15,567 bases of DNA from an uncultured Solirubrobacteraceae bacterium (GTDB taxonomy: Bacteria; Actinomycetota; Thermoleophilia; Solirubrobacterales; Solirubrobacteraceae), in the NCBI GenBank assembly GCA_955652215.1, contig CATPAX010000154.1, positions 1 through 15,567 of the forward strand. The letters are read 5' to 3'. The notes under the pieces were generated by a model that did not search any database, was not told the DNA's origin, and saw only the letters and a list, made by a program, of their open reading frames with translations. Both the position numbers and the translations under genes were made by a program. Shown piece by piece: positions 7,572 to 13,963 of this stretch (positions within the stretch are counted from its first letter, which is position 1; every line of letters begins with the position of its first letter).

Positions 7572-8096
7572 TTACAGCTTCTCATCCTCCCTGGAACGGC
7601 GGTGAGAGCCAGAGGCTTCGCTCGCCGTCAGCTGCTTGCAGAAGAACACACGCTCGAATCCCTGATCGAGCCGGCGACCAGTCTCGGTGTAGCCGAGGTG
7701 GGGATAGAGCTCGAGATTTTCGGTCATCGCCGCATTTGTGTAGAGGCGCAGCTCGTCCAGTCCGAGGTCGCGGGCATGGAGCTCGGCGTGCTCCAGCAGC
7801 GCGCGGCCAATTCCCGTGCCCTGGCGGACGGGGTCGACCGCGACGTTATCGATCAGGAGGTGGCCGGGGCGTGGGGCGAGGACGATCAGCCCGACGGCGT
7901 CGGCGCCCTCTTCGGCTACGAACACCTCCCCGTCGCGGATCCGGGCTTGGTAGTCGTCGTCCATCGGTGCGGGCCGCCGCCCGATCCGCTCTACATAGGC
8001 CGTGTAGGCGCGGTTGACGAGGTCGGCGAGGTCGCGGGCTTCGGGCTGCTTGGCGAGCCGGATCAGTGGATCCCGACGATCCCCGAGCACACCCAC
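7572..8096 (-). CDS. GNAT family N-acetyltransferase
   Basis: 174 aa from the GTG at 8096. That start is chosen because GGGGAG lies 7 nt upstream and the GNAT fold begins soon after (DPLIRLAKQPEARDLADLV). The frame runs open to 8276, but that extension lies inside the Rpf-domain gene and is not GNAT-like. Motif A, the acetyl-CoA pyrophosphate loop, is VDPVRQGTGIGRALLEHAE (residues 88-106, Q92-x-x-G95-x-G97). Motif B/C is ENLELYPHLGYTETGRR (126-142). The family moves an acetyl group from acetyl-CoA to an amine; the substrate is unknown. The start overlaps the end of the upstream gene by 34 nt, so translation is probably coupled. The charged tail (SHRRSREDEKL) is probably disordered. Confidence 0.85.
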   Translation of the reverse strand: MGVLGDRRDPLIRLAKQPEARDLADLVNRAYTAYVERIGRRPAPMDDDYQARIRDGEVFVAEEGADAVGLIVLAPRPGHLLIDNVAVDPVRQGTGIGRALLEHAELHARDLGLDELRLYTNAAMTENLELYPHLGYTETGRRLDQGFERVFFCKQLTASEASGSHRRSREDEKL

Positions 8097-9172
8097 GCCG
8101 AGGCTCCCCGACCGCCATTCCAGATGCGGCTGGCGACGGCGTCCTGCTCCGCCTTGCTCGCCAGGTAGGCGGCGGGACCGGTGCCGCCGTAACCCGTCCA
8201 CGTGCTCGGGATGATCTGGTAGTAGCCGGAGGCGCCGGCGCTGTTGGGCGTCAGGTTCTGTCCGCCAGACTCGCACAGCACGATCGCGTAGGGGATCGCC
8301 CAGCCGCCATTGGGGCCGTACGTGGGACCGGCCGGAGTCGGGGTGCCGCCTACGTTCGAGCTGGTGGTAGCGGCCTGGGCGGCTTGGGCAGCTGCGGCCG
8401 CCGCGGCCGCCTGCTGGGCCTGGACCTGAGCGATCTGAGATCGAATGTGGCCGACGCTCGCCTGGCTTGCGGCCAGCGCGGCCTGCTGTGCTGCGCGCGC
8501 ACGCGCAATCGCGGCCTGCTTCGAGCTCAGCAGCAGGTTCATTCCGGCCAGCGCTCGGGCGCGGAGGGCGGTGGCCGCGGTGATCGCCCGGTCGCTGGCC
8601 TCGAGCCGAACGAGTGCACGCTCGGCGGTGAGTGCCTGCGCCTTCGCGATGCGAGTCACGAGGATCAGGGACTGCTGCTGGTGCTCCGCGGCGCCGAGGT
8701 AAGTGAGGCTGTCGAGGAGCGATGCGAAGCCATGGGCCTCCAGCACCACGGAGACCAGGTCCGGGTGGTCCCCTTCGTAACTCGAGACGAGCTGGCGTGA
8801 GAGCACCACTCGTGCGTGTGCCAGACGAGCGATGAGCGTCACGAGGCGTCGTTTCTCTCGATGCAGCGCGATCCGCGCCGCATGAAGCCTCGCCTGGTCC
8901 TGCACCAGCTCGACGCGGACGGCGGCCTCTCGAGATTGGACCAGCGCGATCTGCGCGTCGAGCGCGGCGATCGACTGGGACAGGCCGCCGATGCTTGCTG
9001 AGATCGACTGCTGGCGGGCCTGTGCCTGGCCGAGCTGCTGGTTGAGCTGACCGAGGCTGGGCGTATCAGCCCGTGAGCCACGAGGAACCACGGCTTGGAC
9101 GCTGAGCGCCGCGGCGGCGAGCGCCATCGCGGCAGCCAGGCGGGCAGGGACGGTTCGCCATCGTGAGCTCAT
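8063..9172 (-). CDS. Secreted coiled-coil protein with C-terminal Rpf/transglycosylase-like domain
   Basis: 369 aa. A signal peptide (residues 1-35: basic start, Ala-rich hydrophobic run, SRAD) is followed by long Ala/Gln/Arg-rich coiled coils (about 37-275), as in CwlO/PcsB/RipA-type peptidoglycan hydrolases. An Ala/Gln repeat and a Gly/Pro/Thr linker lead to an 85-residue resuscitation-promoting-factor/transglycosylase-like domain. Its motif LCESGGQN holds the expected catalytic Glu301, then SGYYQIIPSTW, EQDAVASRIWNGG and WVC; Cys300 and Cys362 match the Rpf disulfide. The family cleaves the glycan strand of peptidoglycan outside the cell and supports growth from dormancy. The ATG at 9172 has only a poor ribosome-binding site (GAG, 4 nt upstream), right at the 3' end of a c-di-AMP riboswitch. 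It is the first gene of the operon with GNAT and GT-C genes. The domain ends almost at the C-terminus. Confidence 0.9.
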   Translation of the reverse strand: MSSRWRTVPARLAAAMALAAAALSVQAVVPRGSRADTPSLGQLNQQLGQAQARQQSISASIGGLSQSIAALDAQIALVQSREAAVRVELVQDQARLHAARIALHREKRRLVTLIARLAHARVVLSRQLVSSYEGDHPDLVSVVLEAHGFASLLDSLTYLGAAEHQQQSLILVTRIAKAQALTAERALVRLEASDRAITAATALRARALAGMNLLLSSKQAAIARARAAQQAALAASQASVGHIRSQIAQVQAQQAAAAAAAAQAAQAATTSSNVGGTPTPAGPTYGPNGGWAIPYAIVLCESGGQNLTPNSAGASGYYQIIPSTWTGYGGTGPAAYLASKAEQDAVASRIWNGGRGASAWVCSGIVGIH

Positions 9173-9176
9173 GATC

Positions 9177-9304
9177 TCGATGCCTACGGGGTTAGCTGTC
9201 GGGCTCGCGCTGGTGTTGCGCTACGCCACCATCAGGTGGCGATTCGCCCCGGAGAGACCTTGGTTCCCCCGCTTCCCCACGCTTAGCAGGGAATTCGGCG
9301 CCGC
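9177..9304 (-). promoter_or_regulatory. Cyclic di-AMP riboswitch (ydaO/yuaA class)
   Basis: Read on the - strand, the leader of the Rpf-domain gene carries the conserved ydaO blocks in order. These are GCCGAATTCC (from about 9298), GCGGGGGAACCAAGG (about 9272-9258), CCGGGGCGAATC (about 9252-9241), a local hairpin GCCACC-TGAT-GGTGGC (9240-9225), and the hallmark CCCGACAGCTAACCCCGTAGG ending at 9183. P1 can form from GCC with GGC and, past one mismatch, CGG with UCG. The element ends about 5-8 nt before the ATG, so the initiation region overlaps the P1 strand. Known biology: this class binds c-di-AMP and controls cell-wall hydrolase genes, including rpf genes in Actinobacteria; ligand binding usually lowers expression. 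The match is by eye, without a covariance model. Confidence 0.87.
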
Positions 9305-9475
9305 TGAGGCTATCAGGATCGGAGGTCGCGCGGTCGCGCTCGAATGCGGAGGACGTACAGTGATCCCCGGATGTTCACGCCCTTGAGCAGGCGGGCATGA
9401 CCTGTGGATGGAGTCATTGATCCACTTCGCTGCGCTGGAGCTGTCCCTCCAGGTCGTGGACGCCGGTCCGCCGCG
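9305..9475. other. Intergenic stretch between the riboswitch and the ATL gene
   Basis: These 171 nt must hold the divergent promoters for the riboswitch-led operon (-) and the ATL/yjbQ unit (+). No convincing -35/-10 pair is visible on either strand. A 6-bp hairpin (CTGGAG 9435-9440 with CTCCAG 9447-9452) is the only structure noticed. A GTG at 9404 opens the ATL frame early, but the extension does not look like protein of this family. Confidence 0.4.
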
Positions 9476-9754
9476 ATGACAACCGCGGACGTTGCGTCCG
9501 GCGTCCTCGCGCGCGTGCGCGCGACGCCCGCTGGGTTCGTTCGCACCTACGGCGATGTCGCGCCAGGGGCTCCCAGAGTTGCGGGCGCGGTGCTGCACGA
9601 CTGCGACGACGCTTCGGTGCCCTGGCATCGCATCGTCCGCGCGGACGGCTCGCTGGCCAAGGGCGCCGACCAGCGGCGACTGCTCGAAGCCGAGGGTGTC
9701 CCGTTCCGTGGAGAGAAGGTCGACATGCGGATTGCGCGCCTGCCGGAGTACTGA
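9476..9754 (+). CDS. Alkyltransferase-like protein (ATL; MGMT-fold DNA lesion binding)
   Basis: 92 aa from the ATG at 9476, preferred over the GTG at 9404. It is the DNA-binding domain of the O6-alkylguanine-DNA alkyltransferase family: VRTYGDVA with Tyr25, recognition helix GAPRVAGAVLHDC with the Arg34 finger, then VPWHRIVRADGSLAKG. The family active-site Cys of PCHR is Trp50 (PWHR). That replacement defines ATLs, which bind O6-alkylguanine without repairing it and hand the lesion to nucleotide excision repair. It is compact, and the N-terminal alkyltransferase domain is absent. yjbQ starts 1 nt after its stop, so the two are cotranscribed. No clear ribosome-binding site is seen before 9476. 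Confidence 0.88.
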   Translation: MTTADVASGVLARVRATPAGFVRTYGDVAPGAPRVAGAVLHDCDDASVPWHRIVRADGSLAKGADQRRLLEAEGVPFRGEKVDMRIARLPEY

Positions 9755-9755
9755 A

Positions 9756-10178
9756 ATGCACTTTCTCCAACGCGAGATTCGGCTCGAGCCCAAGCCGCGC
9801 GGGTTTCACCTGGTCACGAGCGAGGTCGCCGAGGCGCTGCCAGAGCTTGCGCGGATCAGCGCCGGAATGTTTCACCTCCTGATACAGCACACGTCAGCCT
9901 CGCTCGCGCTAAACGAAAACGCGTCGCCCGACGTGCGGCGGGACCTCGAAACCTGGTTCAACCAGGCGGTCCCCGAGGATGCGCGCTACTGGACGCATAC
10001 GGTCGAGGGCCCTGACGACATGCCGGCCCACGTCAAAGCAGCCTTACTCGGGCCCTCGCTGACGCTGCCGGTGTCGCGGGGTCGCCTTGCGCTCGGCACC
10101 TGGCAGGGGATCTATCTGTGCGAGCACCGCGAGCACGGCGGCGCCCGGACGCTCGTGGCTAGCGCGTGGGGATCCTAG
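9756..10178 (+). CDS. yjbQ: YjbQ/UPF0047 family protein
   Basis: 140 aa, the full family length. The ATG at 9756 has GGAG (9745-9748) 7 nt upstream, inside the end of the ATL gene. Signature segments: GMFHLLIQHTSASLALNENA (38-57), SPDVRRDLETW, HTVEGPDDMPAHVKAALLGP (81-100), LTLPVSRGRLALGTWQGIYL (102-121) and CEHREHGG. The conserved His/Glu/Asp residues line a putative metal site. E. coli YjbQ has been reported to have weak thiamine-phosphate synthase activity, but the true role of the family is unsettled; nothing here links it to thiamine. The stop TAG (10176-10178) overlaps the stop of the converging serpin gene in the shared CTAG. Confidence 0.9.
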   Translation: MHFLQREIRLEPKPRGFHLVTSEVAEALPELARISAGMFHLLIQHTSASLALNENASPDVRRDLETWFNQAVPEDARYWTHTVEGPDDMPAHVKAALLGPSLTLPVSRGRLALGTWQGIYLCEHREHGGARTLVASAWGS

Positions 10179-11428
10179 GGCCTCGAGACGACCCCGAGAA
10201 ACAGAATCGCCTGGGTCGTCCTGTCGCGCAGAACGAACACGAACGGTCGATCGACGTCGAACGAGATGGCGTCCTGAGGAGGAACCGCCGTGGCGATCGC
10301 GACCGCGGCTGTAGCCGCCGCCGCCTCGGTGCCGGCCTCGTCGACCCGGACGTAGGCCTCGTGGACAACATGCTGTAGCGCGAGCTTGCCCGGGGCGTCG
10401 GCGATCCCCGATAGGTCGGCCTGGCTGGGAACAAACACAAGTGGCATCCCGAGCGTCCCTAGCGCGTAGGCCAGCTCGAAGCGCGTCCGCAGTAGAAGCT
10501 TCGGCAGCGACAGCTGGACTCGCCGCGGCTCGAGTCCAGCGAGGAGCGGGAGCGGCCCCGCGTGCGCCAAGCGGTCGAGCAGTGGCCCCAGTCCGCCCTG
10601 ATCGGGTAGCAAGATGTCGAACGCGAGCCGGTGGTCGCGATAGGGAACCTCGAGCGCCCGGTAGCCCGGGTGCGATGCGAAGCCGAAGCTCGCGGTCTGG
10701 TGCATCGTCGGGACCTCCACGGTCCCGCCGATGGCGTGAAAAGGGGCCGGTGAGGTGGCCTGCTTGGCGAACGGCGAGGCCCAGCGGGCGTTCAGGTAGA
10801 CCGCGTTGGTGAGCACGAGCCTCGTCAGGGGGGTCACGTCGGCAGGCGAGAGCAGCCGGGGGATCTTGCCGTGGGTCTCCTGCGAAACCCATGCATTGAT
10901 CGCCGCGCGGGCGGCGTCGGGAGAGGCGCCGAAGTCGACGGTCCTGATACCCGTCCCGTAGTACCGGGCGAGGTTTCTGAGGAACGCCTGCCTGAACGCG
11001 GTTCCATGCTGAGCGAAGAGCGCGTTAGCGCTTCGCAGCTTGGTCGCACCCCTGTTCACTGCCATGAGGGATTGATCGAGTGCGTTGAACGCCGCCTGAA
11101 GGCGGTCGGGAGCTAGTACGAAGTGCAGCGCTCGCGCCATCTGCGCGGCGGTTCGCCCGCGGGCGCCGGCGTACGTCATGGCCAGCGTTTCGGAGATGCT
11201 GTACGGCGACAGGGCGACCGTCGGCTCTGACTGCGCGAGCAGCGCAAGCAGGCGGCCGGCGAACTCAGCGTTTCCCCGAGCGAGCGTCCGTGCGTCGGTC
11301 GGCGACACTTCAAGCGGAGCGCGAGAGTCCGGTGCGCGAACCTCAGCCGTGAACGGCGGAGGGCCCTGCGCCGCGCACGCCCCGATTACCAGCGGGATCA
11401 CGCCTAGCAGTGGAAGCCAGCGACGCAT
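10175..11428 (-). CDS. Serpin family protease inhibitor, predicted lipoprotein
   Basis: 417 aa. The N-terminus MRRWLPLLGVIPLVIGAC is a type II signal peptide, with the lipobox IGAC and lipidation at Cys18, so the inhibitor should be anchored outside the cytoplasmic membrane. After a short linker comes a full serpin fold: ALSPYSISETLAMTYAGARG (72-91), INAWVSQETHGKIPRLL, LTNAVYLNARWASPF, and the C-terminal RPFVFVLRD segment. The reactive-centre hinge reads EAGTEAAAATAAV (364-376), with the Gly, Thr and small Ala residues needed for loop insertion, so it is probably inhibitory. Aligned to alpha1-antitrypsin by the hinge Gly366 (P15) and the PP at 383-384 (P3'-P4'), the scissile bond would be Thr380-Ala381, which suggests elastase- or subtilisin-like targets. 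Serpins are patchy in bacteria, suggesting transfer. It appears to be transcribed from its own leaderless promoter. Confidence 0.93.
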   Translation of the reverse strand: MRRWLPLLGVIPLVIGACAAQGPPPFTAEVRAPDSRAPLEVSPTDARTLARGNAEFAGRLLALLAQSEPTVALSPYSISETLAMTYAGARGRTAAQMARALHFVLAPDRLQAAFNALDQSLMAVNRGATKLRSANALFAQHGTAFRQAFLRNLARYYGTGIRTVDFGASPDAARAAINAWVSQETHGKIPRLLSPADVTPLTRLVLTNAVYLNARWASPFAKQATSPAPFHAIGGTVEVPTMHQTASFGFASHPGYRALEVPYRDHRLAFDILLPDQGGLGPLLDRLAHAGPLPLLAGLEPRRVQLSLPKLLLRTRFELAYALGTLGMPLVFVPSQADLSGIADAPGKLALQHVVHEAYVRVDEAGTEAAAATAAVAIATAVPPQDAISFDVDRPFVFVLRDRTTQAILFLGVVSRP

Positions 11429-11433
11429 TTCTG

Positions 11434-11462
11434 AAACTACGTATCGGCGCCAAGGTTGTCAC
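11434..11462 (-). promoter_or_regulatory. Serpin promoter, probably leaderless
   Basis: On the - strand GTGACA (11462-11457), a 17-nt spacer and TAGTTT (11439-11434) form a good -35/-10 pair. Only 5 nt separate the -10 box from the ATG (11428-11426), and no Shine-Dalgarno is present. Transcription would then start at or next to the ATG, as in the leaderless mRNAs common in Actinobacteria. Confidence 0.55.
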
Positions 11463-11499
11463 GGCTGTAGTGCGACGAAACCCATGCGACTCCCCCAGC

Positions 11500-11531
11500 C
11501 GCCTGAGCTCGTCGGCTCCGTCCCTCAGGCG
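11500..11531 (-). terminator. Terminator-like hairpin after nucS
   Basis: CGCCTGAG and CTCAGGCG are perfect 8-bp arms (11500-11507, 11524-11531) around a 16-nt loop, beginning 20 nt past the nucS stop on the - strand and ahead of the serpin promoter. There is no U-tract. Confidence 0.5.
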
Positions 11532-11550
11532 TCCAGCCCAAGCGGTCAGC

Positions 11551-12240
11551 TCACGCCGCGAACAGCTTCAGCTCCGGCGCGCGATCGCCGCGGAGTACGG
11601 CGAGGTCGACCTCCACGCAGTCGATCCCCCGAGCGCCGGCCAGCACTCGCGCCTGAGCTTTGAACGACTGCGCGGCGAGCACGCCGCGGCACGATTCGAA
11701 GGCAGGATCCAGACGGATCCGTTCCAGGTAACGGCTCAGCTGCTCAACCGCCTCGAGCCCCGCGACCCGCTTGATCTCGACCGCCACCCAACGCTCGTCG
11801 GCGTCACGACACATCAGATCGACTGGTCCGATGTCGGTCGGCCACTCTCGCCGGACGAGCCGGAATCCCTCGCCGCAGCACCCGGGCTGCTCGGCAAGAA
11901 GCTCCTGCAGATGAACCTCCACGCCGTCCTTGGCCAACGCCTGACGCTCGTCCGGCGAGCCCATCTCGTGGGTCACGTCAGAGAGAATTTCCGAGATCGA
12001 GACCTCCAGCCGCTCCTCGACGGAACTGGCGCGCTTACGGACCACAAGCTTGCCCGGCGACTCCTCGATCACGGTCGGGGGAGTCATCCAGTTGAGCGGC
12101 TTGACGCTGGGGCCGCCGCCATCGGCCCAGACCATGAAGGTGCCGTCGGCTTTTGTCATCAGCAGGCGGACCGCCTCGGGCAGCGTGGTTGAGAGGCGGC
12201 CGCTATAGGCGACCGAGCATCGGGCAACCAGGAGGCGCAC
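11551..12240 (-). CDS. nucS: Mismatch-specific endonuclease NucS/EndoMS
   Basis: 229 aa, the usual length. The start is GTG at 12240, because VRLLVARCSVAYSGRL aligns with the N-terminus of mycobacterial NucS; a nearby upstream ATG is out of frame. The N-terminal domain contains KPLNWMTPP (47-55), part of the DNA/mismatch-binding face. The C-terminal PD-(D/E)XK-type nuclease core has Asp141 (GPVDLMCRD), Glu155 and Lys157 (VAVEIKRVA) and Gln167 (EQLSRYLERI). The C-terminus APELKLFAA resembles the beta-clamp-binding tail of NucS. The enzyme cuts both strands at mismatches and provides non-MutS mismatch repair in Actinobacteria and Archaea. It lies 29 nt downstream of the GGDEF gene on the same strand with no terminator between, so it is probably cotranscribed with it. 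Confidence 0.94.
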   Translation of the reverse strand: MRLLVARCSVAYSGRLSTTLPEAVRLLMTKADGTFMVWADGGGPSVKPLNWMTPPTVIEESPGKLVVRKRASSVEERLEVSISEILSDVTHEMGSPDERQALAKDGVEVHLQELLAEQPGCCGEGFRLVRREWPTDIGPVDLMCRDADERWVAVEIKRVAGLEAVEQLSRYLERIRLDPAFESCRGVLAAQSFKAQARVLAGARGIDCVEVDLAVLRGDRAPELKLFAA

Positions 12241-12269
12241 CAGTTGACCATATGCTCAGCGCCGGACGC

Positions 12270-13856
12270 CTACCCCTCGGTGAGGACGTTTCCTCCCGCC
12301 GCCTTGGAGCGGTACAACGCCTCGTCGGCCGCAAGGATGATCGTCGTGAGCTGGTGCGGATCGCCGCAGGCCAGCCCGACGCTGGCGGTGACGTTCAATC
12401 CCGGGGTGATCTCCTCCCACGGTGCTGCCTGTATCGCGTCGAGGATCGTCTCCGCGCGTCGCCGCGCCGCCGCGGACCCTGTACCGGGGAGGACGAGCAT
12501 GGACTCGTCCCCTCCGATGCGAACCGCCAGATCATTTACCCGTACCGCAGTGCGCAACAGCCCTGCCAGGCGAGAGAGTGTCTCGTCCCCGGCTACATGA
12601 CCGTAGGTGTCGTTAACCGCCTTGAAGTGGTCGATGTCGAGCACCACGACTGCGACCGACGTCACGCCGCGGGCCACAAGGCCGTCGACGTGCCGGTACA
12701 GGGCCCGGCGGTTCCCTAGGCGCGTCAGATCGTCCAGGTACGCGTGCTGGGACAGGAGGTCATGCTCGGAGCGGAGCCGTTCGACCTGCAGCAGCGACTG
12801 CATCGAGGCCAGCGAAGATAGGCGCGCATCCCAGCGCAGGTTGGCCAGATGCCGGGCGTAGCGTAGGCCCGCCGTCTCGGTCCCCGCGATCGCCGACTCG
12901 ATCTCGGCCGCGATGCTCAGTGCCAGATTCTGCATGTGCCGGCTCTCCGCCGGAGCAAGGAGCGCAAGAGCCATCTCGACCTCGGTGCGAGCGCGAATCG
13001 GGTCGCGCTCAGCGAGGGCATCCGCCAAGTGCAGGAGCCCGGCGTTATGGCCTTCCGCGGTTACGTCTTCGGAAACCGGCACACCGACGGCTGGCGCTAT
13101 CGCATTCAATAAGCGCGCGAAGATCCGCAGCTCCTGCTTCCAGGTCTCGGGCGTCCCCTCGACGTCGGCGGCCTGCAGCGCGTCGATCGCGACCTTCACT
13201 CTTTCCTCGGCCTGCTCGTGCCGCCCGAGCTCTCGGAGCGCGCAGGCCCACTCGAGCTGCACCTCCGCCCGGTTATAGAGGATCACCAGCCTGATTCCCG
13301 ACGCCTCTGGGTCGCCGGCAATGTCCGCCTCTGCGGCGAGATAGTGCTCATCCTCGAGCTCCCAGAGATGGCGCTGGCCGTATGAAACTCCGCAGCTGAT
13401 GTGCGCACGCGCTCGCATGCGAGCGCTTCCGGCAGTTCCCTCGAGCAGCACCGTGGCGCGCGCCAAGTCCGCGTTCGCCGCCACCAGCAGCGCTGGGTCT
13501 CCGGCCGTCGTCAGAGCCTCGGAGCGTCTGGCCAGCGCGTTGGCCGCGGCAGCTGCATCGCCGTCGCTGGTGGCCCGATCCAGGAGCCGTTCGATCGCGG
13601 CGATGTGCACCTCACCGGGGTCTCGCTCCGACCTGAGAACTTCGAGCAGCAGCCCGGTTCGAGCAACCTCGGGCCAACCTCGCTGATCGGCTGTGTGAAC
13701 GAAGTCTGCGATCTCCGCGGCCGTTACATCTGCTCCGTCCTGCACGTCCATCGCGAGCTGTTCGGCGCGGGCGAACGCCTGAGCGCGCAGCCTGACCTCA
13801 TCCGCGTTGCGGAGCGGTCCAGCTCTGGCGTCGTTTGGGCTGGCAACCAACCTCAT
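12270..13856 (-). CDS. GGDEF-domain protein (diguanylate cyclase-like) with TPR-like N-terminal region, GGDES signature
   Basis: 528 aa, with no signal peptide or membrane helix. Residues ~20-350 are Ala/Glu/Leu-rich helical repeats of TPR type, probably a protein-binding sensor region, followed by a short coiled coil (about 350-372). The GGDEF domain runs from DDLTRLGNRRALYRH (375) to the end: metal-binding VLDIDHFKAVND with Asp407, the I-site RVND (439-442) five residues before the signature, and GGDES at 448-452, then ASVGLACG and ADEALYRSKAAGGN. The metal and GTP residues are present, but the last signature residue is Ser instead of Phe/Tyr. The domain may still make c-di-GMP, may have low activity, or may bind it through the I-site. 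The ATG at 13856 has no clear ribosome-binding site, so a later start is possible. nucS follows 29 nt downstream. Confidence 0.88.
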   Translation of the reverse strand: MRLVASPNDARAGPLRNADEVRLRAQAFARAEQLAMDVQDGADVTAAEIADFVHTADQRGWPEVARTGLLLEVLRSERDPGEVHIAAIERLLDRATSDGDAAAAANALARRSEALTTAGDPALLVAANADLARATVLLEGTAGSARMRARAHISCGVSYGQRHLWELEDEHYLAAEADIAGDPEASGIRLVILYNRAEVQLEWACALRELGRHEQAEERVKVAIDALQAADVEGTPETWKQELRIFARLLNAIAPAVGVPVSEDVTAEGHNAGLLHLADALAERDPIRARTEVEMALALLAPAESRHMQNLALSIAAEIESAIAGTETAGLRYARHLANLRWDARLSSLASMQSLLQVERLRSEHDLLSQHAYLDDLTRLGNRRALYRHVDGLVARGVTSVAVVVLDIDHFKAVNDTYGHVAGDETLSRLAGLLRTAVRVNDLAVRIGGDESMLVLPGTGSAAARRRAETILDAIQAAPWEEITPGLNVTASVGLACGDPHQLTTIILAADEALYRSKAAGGNVLTEG

Positions 13857-13898
13857 AGAGCATTACATCGGCATTGACGATCCCCGACTGGACATTGT

Positions 13899-13934
13899 GC
13901 GCAACCTGGCGGCTGCCCTGGGCGCAATTTGCGC
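13899..13934. promoter_or_regulatory. Repeated GCGCAA half-sites, putative operator in divergent region
   Basis: GCGCAA-T-TTGCGC (13922-13934) is a perfect 13-bp palindrome. A third GCGCAA lies at 13899-13904, 23 bp away, about two helical turns. The palindrome sits where the -35 region of the GroES-like gene would be, between two diverging genes. A regulator site is an inference from symmetry and placement. Confidence 0.35.
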
Positions 13935-13948
13935 GCACCGTCGCGCCC

Positions 13949-13954
13949 TATGAT
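13949..13954 (+). promoter_or_regulatory. -10 box of the GroES-like gene, short or no leader
   Basis: TATGAT is one mismatch from the consensus TATAAT and ends 9 nt before the ATG at 13964. Transcription would start about 2-4 nt before the ATG, and no Shine-Dalgarno is present. A -35 is not clear (TTTGCG at 13928-13933 would give a 15-nt spacer). Confidence 0.5.
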
Positions 13955-13963
13955 CATGACGCT

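Noticed and set aside
8380..8420. GCC/GCG-rich short repeat
   Set aside because: It is explained by the Ala/Gln repeat in the linker of the Rpf-domain protein.
8066..8800. 244-codon + strand open frame opposite the Rpf-domain gene
   Set aside because: It is antisense to clear coiled-coil and Rpf coding sequence; the composition is shadow-like.
9307..9312. TAGCCT on the - strand as a -10 box for the riboswitch transcript
   Set aside because: It would start transcription inside the P1 strand of the riboswitch and has no matching -35.
9435..9452. Hairpin CTGGAG-CTGTCC-CTCCAG before the ATL gene
   Set aside because: A 6-bp stem is common by chance here and has no clear position relative to a gene start or end.
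10044..10892. 282-codon - strand open frame overlapping the serpin and yjbQ genes
   Set aside because: It is the shadow frame of the serpin gene, with Arg/Pro/Gly-rich low-complexity translation and no motif.
12241..12269. Possible nucS promoter between the GGDEF gene and nucS
   Set aside because: The 29-nt gap has no -35/-10 pair; an operon with the GGDEF gene is simpler.
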